NCBI RefSeq assembly: GCF_034347405.1
Contig: NZ_CP133778.1
Location: forward strand, 3,162,001 to 3,226,000
Direction: 5' to 3'
From: Pseudomonas sp. CCC3.1
GTDB lineage: Bacteria > Pseudomonadota > Gammaproteobacteria > Pseudomonadales > Pseudomonadaceae
DNA length: 64,000 nt
Shown piece by piece: positions 52,634 through 62,238 of the stretch; within the stretch, counting starts at the first letter, position 1; each line of letters starts with the position of its first letter. Position numbers and translations under genes: made by a program. The notes below the pieces were generated by a model. That model did no database searches and was not told the origin of the DNA. It saw nothing but the letters and a program-made list of their open reading frames with translations.

Positions 52634-55600
52634 ATGATCGCCCGCCTCGACTCGCCCCATCGCCTTGATGACGCTTACCAACGCTTTCTGAGCGCACTGG
52701 AAACAGCAGGTTTCAAAGGCGAAATCGCCAGTGATCACGGCCTCAGAACAGTGCTGGCGACGGACAATTCCATCTACCAGCGCTTGCCCCAGGCGGCGGT
52801 TTTTCCCAGGGATTACACCGACGTCGAGTGCATTGCCAAACTCGCGGCGCGGCCTGAATACCGCTCCATTGTGCTCACCGCGCGTGGCGGCGGGACCGGT
52901 ACCAACGGCCAGTCACTGACTGATGGTCTGGTGGTCGACCTTTCGCGGCACCTCAATACTATTCTTGAAATCAACGTTGAAGAGCGCTGGGTGCGGGTAC
53001 AGAGCGGCGTGGTCAAAGACCAATTGAACGCGGTGCTAAAACCCCACGGACTGTTCTTTGCCCCCGAGCTGTCGACCTCAAATCGGGCGACCATCGGCGG
53101 CATGATCAACACCGATGCCAGTGGTCAGGGCAGTTGTACCTACGGCAAAACCCGCGATCACGTACTGGCCCTTTCGACGGTACTGCTAGGAGGGCAACGG
53201 CTGGACAGTCGGGTGATGGCAAGCGAGGCGGCCCATCAGCAGGCGGCCCGGCAGGACGTCATTGGCGAGGTTTACCGCTGCACCCAAGGCATCGCCGATA
53301 ACCAGCAACAGTTGATCAAAGACATCTTCCCCCCGCTCAATCGCTGCCTCACCGGGTATGACCTCGCCCACCTGCGCGAGCCCGACGGGCGCTTCAACCT
53401 GAACAGCATTCTGTGCGGCTCCGAGGGCTCGCTCGGCTTTATCGTCGAGGCCACGCTCAACGTGTTGCCCATCCCGCAGCATTCTATTTTGGTCAACGTG
53501 CGCTACGCCGGATTCATGGATGCGCTGCGCGACGCCAAGGCACTGATGGCCCTCAAGCCGCTGTCGATTGAAACCGTCGACTCAAAAGTGCTGATGCTGG
53601 CGATGAAAGACATCGTATGGCACGGCGTTGCCGAGTATTTCCCACAGGATCTGGACCACCCGACCCTGGGTATCAACCTGATCGAATTCAGTGACGATGA
53701 CCTTGAACGGCTGGAGCAACGGGTTCACGACTTTACCGAGCACTTACAAACCGATAACAGCGTGCGCCGTCTGGGCCATACGCTGGCTATCGGCAGCGAA
53801 GCGGTGAAACGGGTGTACACCATGCGCAAACGTTCAGTGGGCCTGCTGGGCAATGTTCAAGGCGAAGCCCGACCACAGCCGTTTGTGGAAGACACCGCCG
53901 TACCGCCGCAGAATCTGGCGGATTACATTGCCGAGTTCCGTGCGCTGCTGGACAGTCACGCGCTGGAATATGGCATGTTCGGCCATGTCGACGCCGGGGT
54001 GCTGCACGTGAGGCCAATTCTGGACATGAAGGACCCTCGGCAGGCTGCTCTGATTCGGCCTATTTCCGATGCCGTGGCTGCGCTCACGCGCAAATACGGC
54101 GGTTTGCTATGGGGTGAGCATGGCAAGGGGTTGCGCTCCGAATACGTGCCTGAATACTTTGGCGCGCTGTATCCGTCATTGCAGGCGATCAAGGGCGCGT
54201 TCGACCCGTTCAACCAATTAAACCCGGGCAAAATCGCCACCCCGGCACAGGTGAGCAACGCCCGCCTGACCCCGGTGGATGAAGTCCCGTTACGCGGTGA
54301 TCTTGATCGTCAAGTCGATGAGCGCGTGTGGCAAAGCTATCAAACAGCACTGCATTGCAACGGCAATGGCGCTTGCTACAACTTCGACCCCGATGACGCG
54401 ATGTGCCCTTCCTGGAAAGCCACCCGCAACCGTATTCACTCCCCCAAAGGTCGCGCGTCGCTGATGCGCGAATGGCTGCGTCTGCAAGGCGCCCAAGGGA
54501 TCGACCTGCTGGGCAGTTACTCATCGAGCGTATGGCGCAGAGCCCGCAACAGCCTGGCCAAACGAATGGGCGAAAAGGATTTCTCGCACGAGGTCTATGA
54601 CGCGATGGCCGGCTGCCTGGCCTGCAAGTCATGCGCTGGCCAGTGCCCGATCAAGGTCAACGTGCCGGATTTCCGAGCACGCTTTCTTGAGCTGTATCAC
54701 AGCCGCTATCTGCGCCCGCTCAAGGATTACGCGGTCGGCTCGCTTGAATTCAGCATTCCTCACATCGCGCGTTTCCCAAGGGTGTACAACGCGATGATGA
54801 GTGCCAAACCCGTTAAGTATATGCTTGAGCACGTTGTGGGAATGGTCGACAGCCCGTTACTGAGCCTGATGGATTTTCATCAGGTGTGCGCCACCTGGAA
54901 TGTACACATTGCCACGCCTCAGAGCCTTTCACGCCTGACTGACGAACAGCGCAAACGCAGCGTGATCTTGGTCCAGGACGCGTTCACGCGCTATTTCGAA
55001 ACCCCGTTGGCCGCACAGTGGATCGAGTTGATCGCACGACTGGGTTACCAGGTCTACCTCGCGCCCTTCTCACCCAATGGCAAACCACTGCAAGTGCAAG
55101 GTTTCCTCGGCGCTTTTAAAAAAACGGCGGCGCACACCGCCAAAGGGCTGATGGCGCTGCAACAAAGCGGCCTGCCGCTGGTGGGCCTCGACCCGGCCAT
55201 GACCTTGGTGTATCGCCAGGAATACGCCAAAACCCTCGACCAAGGCACCGCGCCACACGTTGCCCTGCCTCAAGAATGGTTGGCGAATGCCCTGCCAGCC
55301 TCTGGGTTGCCACGCGCTAAAGAGGTCTATCATTTTCTGCCACATTGCACTGAACGCACCCACGAGCCCGCGAGTGTAGAACTGTGGAAGAGCGTCTTCG
55401 AGGGCTTTGGTCTCACGCTCAACGTTTTGGCCAGCGGCTGTTGTGGCATGTCCGGTACCTACGGCCATGAAGCGCGCAATACCAGCACCTCTGCGATCAT
55501 CTACTCGCAGTCCTGGCAGCCGTTGGTTGAACGCCACCAATCGAACGGCAGGCTGATTGCCGATGGCTATTCATGCCGAAGCCAAGTGAAACGTCACGCA

Positions 55601-55657
55601 GGGCACGCGTTGCAACATCCATTGCAGGCACTGCTCGGCCACCTGCGCGCGGGCTAG
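52634..55657 (+). CDS. ydiJ: FAD/Fe-S D-2-hydroxyacid dehydrogenase, YdiJ-type
   Basis: A 1007-residue fusion, about the length of E. coli YdiJ (1018). The N-terminal FAD-binding-4 domain (RGGGTGTNGQSLT, GGMINTDASGQGS) and the FAD-oxidase C-terminal domain (about residues 200-560) are followed by Fe-S parts: CNGNGACYN with MCPSW near residue 575-600, CLACKSCAGQCP near 660, and a CCG-type cysteine cluster (SGCCGMSGTYG) near 935. Such enzymes oxidise D-2-hydroxyglutarate or D-lactate and pass electrons to the respiratory chain. ATG 52634 was chosen; the open frame extends 49 codons upstream without homology. Confidence 0.9.
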   Translation: MIARLDSPHRLDDAYQRFLSALETAGFKGEIASDHGLRTVLATDNSIYQRLPQAAVFPRDYTDVECIAKLAARPEYRSIVLTARGGGTGTNGQSLTDGLVVDLSRHLNTILEINVEERWVRVQSGVVKDQLNAVLKPHGLFFAPELSTSNRATIGGMINTDASGQGSCTYGKTRDHVLALSTVLLGGQRLDSRVMASEAAHQQAARQDVIGEVYRCTQGIADNQQQLIKDIFPPLNRCLTGYDLAHLREPDGRFNLNSILCGSEGSLGFIVEATLNVLPIPQHSILVNVRYAGFMDALRDAKALMALKPLSIETVDSKVLMLAMKDIVWHGVAEYFPQDLDHPTLGINLIEFSDDDLERLEQRVHDFTEHLQTDNSVRRLGHTLAIGSEAVKRVYTMRKRSVGLLGNVQGEARPQPFVEDTAVPPQNLADYIAEFRALLDSHALEYGMFGHVDAGVLHVRPILDMKDPRQAALIRPISDAVAALTRKYGGLLWGEHGKGLRSEYVPEYFGALYPSLQAIKGAFDPFNQLNPGKIATPAQVSNARLTPVDEVPLRGDLDRQVDERVWQSYQTALHCNGNGACYNFDPDDAMCPSWKATRNRIHSPKGRASLMREWLRLQGAQGIDLLGSYSSSVWRRARNSLAKRMGEKDFSHEVYDAMAGCLACKSCAGQCPIKVNVPDFRARFLELYHSRYLRPLKDYAVGSLEFSIPHIARFPRVYNAMMSAKPVKYMLEHVVGMVDSPLLSLMDFHQVCATWNVHIATPQSLSRLTDEQRKRSVILVQDAFTRYFETPLAAQWIELIARLGYQVYLAPFSPNGKPLQVQGFLGAFKKTAAHTAKGLMALQQSGLPLVGLDPAMTLVYRQEYAKTLDQGTAPHVALPQEWLANALPASGLPRAKEVYHFLPHCTERTHEPASVELWKSVFEGFGLTLNVLASGCCGMSGTYGHEARNTSTSAIIYSQSWQPLVERHQSNGRLIADGYSCRSQVKRHAGHALQHPLQALLGHLRAG

Positions 55658-55702
55658 CGTGTTGTTTGGGTCCTTGAATGATGGCAGGCTACCACTATGG
55701 CT

Positions 55703-55739
55703 CTGTAGTCGCTGTCGAGGCACGAGGCTGCGACTACAG
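55703..55739. repeat. short REP-like hairpin
   Basis: CTGTAGTCGC and GCGACTACAG are exact complements separated by a 17-base loop; REP-class hairpin between the YdiJ-type and LysR genes. Confidence 0.65.
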
Positions 55740-55767
55740 GTGCCCCCACAGGAATTGAGGAATCAAA

Positions 55768-56667
55768 ATGGATAATTTTTCCCAAATGCAGGCCTTTCTG
55801 TGGGCCAACGAACATGGCAACTTTTCTGCGGCAGCCAGGGCGAACGGGTTAACACCGTCCACCATCAGCAAGTTGATTACCCGCCTTGAAAACAGACTTC
55901 AAGTGCGCCTGTTTCAGCGCGGTGCGCGTAATTTGACGCTCACTGAAGAAGGCTCGGCCTACTTGGTCAGCGCGCGCGAAGTGATGAATGCCATGGCCGA
56001 GGCGGACTCTCTGGCAGAAGCGTTTCCGAACCGGGTCAGTGGCGCGTTACGCATTCACACCATGACCACGTTCGCCAAACACCAAATCGTGCCGTGGCTG
56101 CCTGAGTTCCTTTCGGCTTACCCCGGCTTGACTGTCGACCTTCAGGTTGGCGCTCAATATGTCGATCACTTCGACCAAGGGCTCGACATTGCCATCCACA
56201 GCGGCGTACTGCCCGACTCGTCGAGAGTGGCGAAAAAAATCGGCGAAAGCGCATGGATAACCTGTGCATCTCCCGAGTATCTGGCACGCAGAGGCACACC
56301 GAGCCACCCTGAAGAATTGCTGGCTCACGACTGCTACAACTTCGGGTTTAACAGTGCGTGGAATAACTGGCAGTTTAGGGTGAATGGCGAAAAGGTCACG
56401 GTTGCGATCAAGCCCAAGGCGGTTTTCGCCCAAGGGGATTTACAGCGAGACATTGCCTTGGGCGGCGGCGGAATCGTCAAACTCGCTCAGTTCCACATCG
56501 GTGCAGACCTCAAGGAAGGCAGGCTGGTGCCGCTGCTGCAAAGCTTTGACATACCGTCCAAGGAACCTATCTACCTGATCTACACCAATCGAAAACACCT
56601 GAGCCCGCGCATTCGGGTATTTCGGGACTTTCTGGAAAAAAAGTTGCAGGAAAAACCCTGGGATTAA
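55768..56667 (+). CDS. LysR family regulator
   Basis: A 299-residue LysR protein. The HTH lies in GNFSAAARANGLTPSTISKLITRLE (residues 17-41) and the effector domain begins about residue 90 (GALRIHTMTTFAKHQIVPWL). GGAATTGAGGAATC precedes the ATG. It is a CrgA-like member by its ALRIH and PWLPEFLSAYP segments. It lies just before the importer cluster but points toward the convergent XRE gene; whether it controls the importer is unknown. Confidence 0.9.
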   Translation: MDNFSQMQAFLWANEHGNFSAAARANGLTPSTISKLITRLENRLQVRLFQRGARNLTLTEEGSAYLVSAREVMNAMAEADSLAEAFPNRVSGALRIHTMTTFAKHQIVPWLPEFLSAYPGLTVDLQVGAQYVDHFDQGLDIAIHSGVLPDSSRVAKKIGESAWITCASPEYLARRGTPSHPEELLAHDCYNFGFNSAWNNWQFRVNGEKVTVAIKPKAVFAQGDLQRDIALGGGGIVKLAQFHIGADLKEGRLVPLLQSFDIPSKEPIYLIYTNRKHLSPRIRVFRDFLEKKLQEKPWD

Positions 56668-56735
56668 CCTGTGAGAGCTGCCGAAGTCGGCGATCTTTTG
56701 ATCCTCAACGATCACCACGTTCGGCACGCAAAAAC

Positions 56736-57371
56736 TCAAAACGTAGGCGGTGAAACCGCGCTCACCACAATGCACACTTCGTCAAAGGGGTTGCGCATTC
56801 GATGTGGGAGTCGGCTGTCAAAGTAGTAAGCATCGCCCGGTGACAGCACTCGAATCTCATCACCTACGGTCATTTCCAGTCGACCCTCGATGATGATTCC
56901 ACCCTCTTCGGCATCATGCGAATACAGCTCCTCGCCTTCTTCGCCGGTATCCGCGCCTGGCTCGTAACGCTCATGAAGAATCATCATCGAACTGTTTTCC
57001 AGGTTTGCACCGACCTGTCGATATGATAGCTTTTTGCCATCGGCCAATTCGACCAGATCACTGGCTTTGTAAAAGACTGCGCGGTCGACAACAGCAGAGT
57101 CTGAAAAAAACACGCTGAGGGTGACGTTCAAGGGCCGAAGCAAGCGTTTCAAGACACTGACCGACGGACTGGATTTGTCCCGTTCGATGATTGAAAGCGT
57201 GGCATGCGGCACTCCGGCCTGCTCAGCCAACCCTCGAATCGAGAGCCCACGGCTTTGTCGCAAAGCCTTGAGCCTCGCACCTACTGAAGCCGTCTCCAAA
57301 GCCTCTGCCAAGCTTTCGGGTGGCTCTTCTTGAACATGTGGGCTTCGGCCTGTCGCCGATGTTTCTATCAC
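56736..57371 (-). CDS. XRE-cupin regulator, PuuR-like
   Basis: A 211-residue regulator: HTH_3 in residues about 32-85 (LRQSRGLSIRGLAEQAGVPHATLSIIERDKSSPSVSVLKRLL, read in pieces) and a cupin_2 domain in 130-205 (LYSHDAEEGGIIIEGRLEMTVG, LSPGDAYYFDSRLPHRMRNP). This is the arrangement of E. coli PuuR, the repressor of putrescine use. It starts at GTG 57371 with AAGGA upstream. Divergently placed to an ABC importer of the polyamine class, it is most likely the repressor of that cluster. Confidence 0.9.
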   Translation of the reverse strand: MIETSATGRSPHVQEEPPESLAEALETASVGARLKALRQSRGLSIRGLAEQAGVPHATLSIIERDKSSPSVSVLKRLLRPLNVTLSVFFSDSAVVDRAVFYKASDLVELADGKKLSYRQVGANLENSSMMILHERYEPGADTGEEGEELYSHDAEEGGIIIEGRLEMTVGDEIRVLSPGDAYYFDSRLPHRMRNPFDEVCIVVSAVSPPTF

Positions 57372-57624
57372 GGTTGATTCCTTAGATAAACGGCACCCGA
57401 GTGGGCCAAAAGTAAATTCGAACCTTGAACTGCCGAGTTCTTTTCTGCGGTAAAAGACAACTCAAACGCACCAGGTCAGGTGATTGCGCACCCTGCAACA
57501 CATTCCAAGTGCAGCAAAATAACACGGTTTCAAAAAGGCTCATCCATGGAGAAAACGTTTAACACTCTAGCTAAAAAAACACCGATCAGATTAATTTGTA
57601 CCTGCCTCATCAAATTTAAGGCGT

Positions 57625-57660
57625 AAAAAAACAATCGCTTGCCGTTAACTGGGCGATTGT
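57625..57660 (-). terminator. terminator-like hairpin on the minus strand, without a gene before it
   Basis: Read on the minus strand, ACAATCGC pairs with GCGATTGT (14-base loop) and is followed by seven T. No minus-strand gene lies upstream of it, so it could end a short untranslated RNA or act as an attenuator in a long leader of the PuuR-like gene. Confidence 0.5.
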
Positions 57661-57710
57661 GAGTTTTGTCGGCCAGGCCAGAAATAAAGCTTGCCTAGCT
57701 TATTCCCGAA

Positions 57711-57728
57711 TGGTAAAAATTTTTACCA
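57711..57728. promoter_or_regulatory. perfect 18-base palindrome, operator candidate
   Basis: TGGTAAAAATTTTTACCA is a perfect palindrome 30 bases before the substrate-binding-protein start. Position at the promoter makes it a good operator candidate for the PuuR-like or LysR regulator next door. Confidence 0.6.
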
Positions 57729-57758
57729 CCTAAACACAACATCTGCGTAGAGGCTAAA

Positions 57759-58811
57759 ATGCACAAATCATGCCACGCTGTTGCAGCATATGGACTTGCC
57801 CTCATTGGACTTGCAGTTTCCCAAGCTGCGAGCGCCCGTGATCTTACGATAGTTTCCTGGGGAGGAAACTTTCAGGACGCTCAGCGCGAGCTGTTTTTCG
57901 CACCCTACGGTAAGCAAACGGGCCAAAAAATTCTTGATCAGACCTGGGATGGCGGTATTGGTGTTCTCGATGCCAAGGTGAAAGCCGGCAACCCTAACTG
58001 GGACGTCGTCGAAGTTGAAGCTGAAGACCTCGCGCTCGGCTGCGAACAAGGCCTGCTTGAAAAGATAGATTGGGCCAAGGTTGGCAACAAGGCGGATTTC
58101 ATTCCGGAGGCCGTGAACGAGTGCGGTGTCGGCAACATTGTCTGGAATACCGGCCTGTCCTGGGACGGCGACAAGCTCAAGACCGAACCGACCTCTTGGG
58201 CCGACTTCTTTGACCTGGAAAAAATCCCTGGCAAGCGCGGTCTGCGCAAAGGTCCTAAATACGCACTTGAGTTCGCTCTGATTGCCGATGGCGTAAAACC
58301 TTCCGAGGTTTACAACGTATTGCGCACACCTGAAGGCGTTGACCGTGCTTTCAACAAACTGGGCACCATCAAGTCGAGCATCGTGTGGTGGGAAGCTGGC
58401 GCACAACCGCTGCAAATGCTGTCATCCGGTGACATCGTGCTGAGCTCCTCCTACAACGGCCGTATCACTGGCTTCAACAACAACGAAGGCAAAAACTTCA
58501 AGTTCCTGTGGAACGGCAGCGTGTCGGCCATCGACTCGTGGGCTGTGCTCAAAGGCAGCGAGAACAAAGCCGCCGCCATGGACTTCATCGCCTTCTCCAG
58601 CAAACCTGAAGAACAAGCCAAGCTGCCCAAGTACATCGCATACGGTCTGACCAACAAAAAGGCCAACGACTTTGTACCGCAAGAGCTCAAACACACGCTG
58701 CCAACCACGCCGGAAAACCTGGCGCAATCGATCCCTATCGATGTCGAGTTCTGGGTTGAAAACATTGAGCCGCTGACCGAACGCTTCAACGCCTGGGTTG
58801 CTCAGAAGTAA
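57759..58811 (+). CDS. ABC importer substrate-binding protein, polyamine class
   Basis: A 350-residue periplasmic binding protein with a signal peptide ending ASA before RDLTIVSWGGNFQDAQ. The fold is PotD/PotF-like (SBP_bac_8 type): VSWGG near the N-terminus, WNTGLSWDG, the hinge region FALIADGVKPSEVY and the sugar/amine-pocket segment VWWEAGAQPLQML. It feeds the ATPase and two permeases that follow. A strong hairpin after the stop likely raises its mRNA level relative to the rest, as usual for binding proteins. The ligand may be a polyamine or an amino-sugar/amino-alcohol; not determined. Confidence 0.9.
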   Translation: MHKSCHAVAAYGLALIGLAVSQAASARDLTIVSWGGNFQDAQRELFFAPYGKQTGQKILDQTWDGGIGVLDAKVKAGNPNWDVVEVEAEDLALGCEQGLLEKIDWAKVGNKADFIPEAVNECGVGNIVWNTGLSWDGDKLKTEPTSWADFFDLEKIPGKRGLRKGPKYALEFALIADGVKPSEVYNVLRTPEGVDRAFNKLGTIKSSIVWWEAGAQPLQMLSSGDIVLSSSYNGRITGFNNNEGKNFKFLWNGSVSAIDSWAVLKGSENKAAAMDFIAFSSKPEEQAKLPKYIAYGLTNKKANDFVPQELKHTLPTTPENLAQSIPIDVEFWVENIEPLTERFNAWVAQK

Positions 58812-58835
58812 ATCCCCGCCTCTTCTTTAGGTCAC

Positions 58836-58861
58836 CCTGCCACCTGGTTCCAGGTGGCAGG
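58836..58861. promoter_or_regulatory. intercistronic hairpin after the binding-protein gene
   Basis: CCTGCCACCTGG and CCAGGTGGCAGG form a perfect 12-base-pair stem with a TT loop and no T-run. It probably protects the upstream mRNA rather than stopping transcription. Confidence 0.7.
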
Positions 58862-58962
58862 TCACGCGACTTGAGCGATTAACCATTGCTTCTTCATTTT
58901 GCATGCCGCTGCAGATGAGTAGCGAAGATGATGTGTGCCTGCTCTCGAGTGAGGATTGCCAC

Positions 58963-60042
58963 GTGAAACACTTGGTCAGTTTTAAAAATATCCAGAAAAC
59001 CTACGACGGTTTACGTCCCGTGGTTAAAGATTTGAACCTAGATATCAAAGAGGGGGAGTTTGTAACCTTGCTCGGCCCATCGGGCTCGGGCAAAACCACC
59101 AGCCTGATGATGCTGGCCGGATTTGAAACGCCGACTCACGGCGAGATTTTTCTGAAAGACAAGCCGCTGCACAACCTCCCTCCGCATAAGCGCGACATCG
59201 GGATGGTGTTTCAAAACTATGCGCTGTTTCCGCACATGACCATTGAGCAAAACCTGGCCTTCCCTCTCTCTGTCCGCAAAATGAACAGCGTCGATAGAAA
59301 AGAGAAAGTACGCCGCGCCCTGGACATGGTGAAACTTACCGATTTCGCAAAACGCTACCCGGCGCAACTCTCGGGTGGTCAGCAGCAACGTGTCGCACTG
59401 GCACGTGCGCTCGTGTTTGAACCCAAGCTGGTACTGATGGATGAACCCCTCGGCGCGCTCGATAAACAACTGCGCGAGCACATGCAACTGGAAATCAAAC
59501 ACCTGCACCAGCAACTCGGCCTGACCGTGGTGTATGTCACGCACGACCAAAGCGAAGCGCTGACCATGTCTGATCGCGTGGCCGTCTTCAATGACGGCGT
59601 CATTCAGCAGATCGACACCCCGACCGCTATCTACGAAGCGCCGAACAAAAGCTTCGTGGCGCAATTTATCGGTGAAAACAACACCCTGATCGGTACGTTC
59701 GTATACCGCGACGAGCATTACGCAGTGGCACGTCTGGCTGACGGCAGCCTGATCCGCGCAATCTCGGTGGTCGAGGCTCAGCCGGGTGATCAAGTGGCGC
59801 TGTGTATCCGACCAGAGCGCGTGATTGTCGGCCCCGCTGGTAGCACCCCGTTAACTGCGCGGATCCAGGAATACATTTACCTGGGTGACCACGTGCGCAT
59901 GATCACTGAAATAGCCGGGCAAGCGGACTTTATGATCAAGCTGCCTGCCTCCCAGATGAACACTAGCTGGACTGTCGGCAGTTCGATTTCCCTTTCCTGG
60001 GCACCAGAGCACATTCGTGCGCTGGATGTAACCACACACTGA
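58963..60042 (+). CDS. ABC importer ATP-binding subunit (PotA/PotG-like)
   Basis: A 359-residue ATPase. Walker A is GPSGSGKTT, Q-loop FQNYALFPHM, signature LSGGQQQRVALARAL, Walker B LVLMDEPLGALD and H-loop VTHDQSEAL; residues about 240-355 form the TOBE/OB regulatory domain. The GTG at 58963 (VKHLVSFKNI) is preferred since GAGG lies 8 bases upstream; an ATG 60 bases earlier adds an unrelated tail. Spacing to the first permease is 10 bases. Confidence 0.93.
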   Translation: MKHLVSFKNIQKTYDGLRPVVKDLNLDIKEGEFVTLLGPSGSGKTTSLMMLAGFETPTHGEIFLKDKPLHNLPPHKRDIGMVFQNYALFPHMTIEQNLAFPLSVRKMNSVDRKEKVRRALDMVKLTDFAKRYPAQLSGGQQQRVALARALVFEPKLVLMDEPLGALDKQLREHMQLEIKHLHQQLGLTVVYVTHDQSEALTMSDRVAVFNDGVIQQIDTPTAIYEAPNKSFVAQFIGENNTLIGTFVYRDEHYAVARLADGSLIRAISVVEAQPGDQVALCIRPERVIVGPAGSTPLTARIQEYIYLGDHVRMITEIAGQADFMIKLPASQMNTSWTVGSSISLSWAPEHIRALDVTTH

Positions 60043-60052
60043 GTCGTCGATT

Positions 60053-61309
60053 ATGAGTCAGTCCGCAGTCATCACCCCGGGCAAAGCCCAAGCGCAAACG
60101 CTCGATCTGAGGGCCAAGCTCCGAAAATCCGAGCGCGCCCGCACGCTCAAATCCTTGATGCTGATCGCTCCGCTGTTTCTGTTTGTCCTAGTGTGCTTTG
60201 CCTTCCCCATTGGCACCCTGCTGACGCGCAGCGTCGACAACCCCGATGTCAACACCGCACTGCCTGCCACCACAGAAGCGCTGGCAACCTGGAAAGGCAA
60301 GACGCTACCGGGCGAGCTGGCTTATGCGGCGTTGGTCACCGACTTGGCCAATGCCAAAGAGAAGGGGCAGATCGGGGCGCTTTCCAAGCGTTTGAGCTAT
60401 GAAATTCCGGCATTTCGGACAGTCATCAGCAAGACCCTGCGCAACCTTCCGGACAGCAGCGTGGTATCCAAACGTGACGCGTTGATTGCAATCGACAGCG
60501 CCTGGGGCGAGCTTAATTACTGGAAAGCGCTGAATCAGGCATCATCAACCTTCACCCCGTACTTCCTGCTGGCTGCACTCGACCATCGCATCGATTCTGC
60601 CTCTGGCAGCATCGTCAAGGCCGACCCCAATCAGTCGATCTACGTCGATATTTTCGCCCGCACCTTCTACATCGGGGGCGTAGTCACGATTCTCTGCCTG
60701 CTGCTGGGGTTCCCGGTCGCTTATTGGCTGGCCACATTGCCAGAAGGCAAAAGCAACCTGCTGATGATCTGCGTGCTGCTGCCTTTCTGGACGTCGCTGA
60801 TTGTGCGCACCGCCGCCTGGGTCGTGCTGTTGCAGTCTGATGGCCTGATCAACCGCTCACTCCTGTTTCTGGGCGTTATTGATGCGCCGGTGCAACTGGT
60901 CTTCAATCGCACGGGCGTGATCATCGCGATGACCCATGTGTTATTGCCGTTCATGATCCTGCCGCTTTACAGCGTGATGAAAAACATCCCGACAAACTAC
61001 GTGCGGGCGGCCATATCACTCGGCGCCCACCCCTTCGTCGCGTTCTGGCGGGTGTACGTTCCGCAGACCTTCGCCGGTCTGGCCGCAGGCGCGTTGCTGA
61101 CATTTATTCTCGCCATTGGTTACTACGTGACACCCGCGCTCGTCGGCGGTGCGGCCGATCAAATGGTCAGCTACTTCGTCGCCTTCTACACCAACAAAAC
61201 CGTGAACTGGGGCATGGCCTCGGCGCTCGGCAGCCTGCTGCTGATTGCAACGCTGCTGCTGTACGCGGTGTACGGCAAACTCACTAATCCCAACCAGGCG
61301 AGGTCATGA
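60053..61309 (+). CDS. ABC importer permease 1 (PotB-like)
   Basis: A 418-residue permease, longer than typical PotB (about 280-300) because of a large periplasmic insertion between helix 1 (LMLIAPLFLFVLVCFAFPIG) and helix 2, about residues 60-195. The following six helices include the EAA-type loop region AAISLGAHPFVAFWRVYVPQ that contacts the ATPase. Such long first permeases occur in some spermidine/putrescine-class systems of soil pseudomonads. Its stop overlaps the second permease start (ATGA). Confidence 0.9.
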   Translation: MSQSAVITPGKAQAQTLDLRAKLRKSERARTLKSLMLIAPLFLFVLVCFAFPIGTLLTRSVDNPDVNTALPATTEALATWKGKTLPGELAYAALVTDLANAKEKGQIGALSKRLSYEIPAFRTVISKTLRNLPDSSVVSKRDALIAIDSAWGELNYWKALNQASSTFTPYFLLAALDHRIDSASGSIVKADPNQSIYVDIFARTFYIGGVVTILCLLLGFPVAYWLATLPEGKSNLLMICVLLPFWTSLIVRTAAWVVLLQSDGLINRSLLFLGVIDAPVQLVFNRTGVIIAMTHVLLPFMILPLYSVMKNIPTNYVRAAISLGAHPFVAFWRVYVPQTFAGLAAGALLTFILAIGYYVTPALVGGAADQMVSYFVAFYTNKTVNWGMASALGSLLLIATLLLYAVYGKLTNPNQARS

Positions 61310-62136
61310 CGATGATGCAGCCTTATGCTTCTACGGCCGAAAAACTCGCCCGATTTGGATTGGTCACCGTCTCATTGCTGGTATTGCTGTTTTTGATCAT
61401 TCCGGTGCTGGTGATTATTCCACTGTCATTCAATTCATCATCGTTCCTCACCTACCCAATGGACGGTTTCTCCTTGCGTTGGTACGAAGAGCTGATGACG
61501 TCTGAAGAATGGCGTCAGGCCTTCAAAAACAGCTTTCTCATTGCCCCGGCAGCCACCGCTCTGGCGATGATCTTTGGCACCCTGGCGTCTGTGGGCTTGA
61601 GCCGGGGCAACTTCCGTTTCAAGGGCCTGATCATGGCTTTTCTGATCTCGCCGATGATCGTGCCGCTGGTGATCGTTGCAGTGGGCCTGTACTTCTTCTT
61701 TGCCAAGCTGCAATTGCTTAACAGCTACATTGGCCTGGTACTGGCCCATGCCATGCTCGGTGTGCCATTCGTGGTTATCACGGTCAACGCGACCTTGCAG
61801 GGTTTTGACACCAACTTGAGCCGAGCCGCCGCCAGTTTGGGCGCCCCGCCGCTAACGGTGTTTTTCAAGGTGATGTTGCCGCTGATTGCGCCCGGCGTGA
61901 TCTCGGGAGGGTTGTTCGCCTTTGCCACTTCGTTTGATGAAGTGGTGGTCACACTGTTTCTATCCAGCCCATCACAGCGAACTTTGCCACTGCAAATGTT
62001 CTCGGGCATCCGGGAAAACATCAGCCCCAATATCGCGGCGGTCGCCACCATCATGGTCATCCTGTCGGTCTTGATGCTCTTGACCCTTGAAGTGCTTCGA
62101 CGTCGCAACGAAAAATTGAAAATAAAACAACAATAA
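61306..62136 (+). CDS. ABC importer permease 2 (PotC-like)
   Basis: A 276-residue permease with six helices and the EAA loop AAASLGAPPLTVFFKVMLPLIAPG. It has the usual PotC size, begins inside the stop of permease 1, and ends with a short basic cytoplasmic tail. Together with permease 1, the ATPase and the binding protein it forms a full type I importer. Confidence 0.92.
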   Translation: MTMMQPYASTAEKLARFGLVTVSLLVLLFLIIPVLVIIPLSFNSSSFLTYPMDGFSLRWYEELMTSEEWRQAFKNSFLIAPAATALAMIFGTLASVGLSRGNFRFKGLIMAFLISPMIVPLVIVAVGLYFFFAKLQLLNSYIGLVLAHAMLGVPFVVITVNATLQGFDTNLSRAAASLGAPPLTVFFKVMLPLIAPGVISGGLFAFATSFDEVVVTLFLSSPSQRTLPLQMFSGIRENISPNIAAVATIMVILSVLMLLTLEVLRRRNEKLKIKQQ

Positions 62137-62238
62137 GAAAACAACCGCCGCCTTTGCCGGCTCGCTAACCAACACCGTGAAACCCTCCTGGGCTTAAAGC
62201 CCGGGACGGGTAACGACTGTCAAAAATCAGAGGTTTTT

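Larger units (their letters stand above)
57372..57758. other. divergent regulatory region between PuuR-like gene and ABC importer
   Basis: This 387-base AT-rich gap holds a perfect 18-base palindrome near the importer start and a minus-strand terminator-like hairpin, listed separately. No coding frame with a ribosome binding site was found. Confidence 0.6.
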
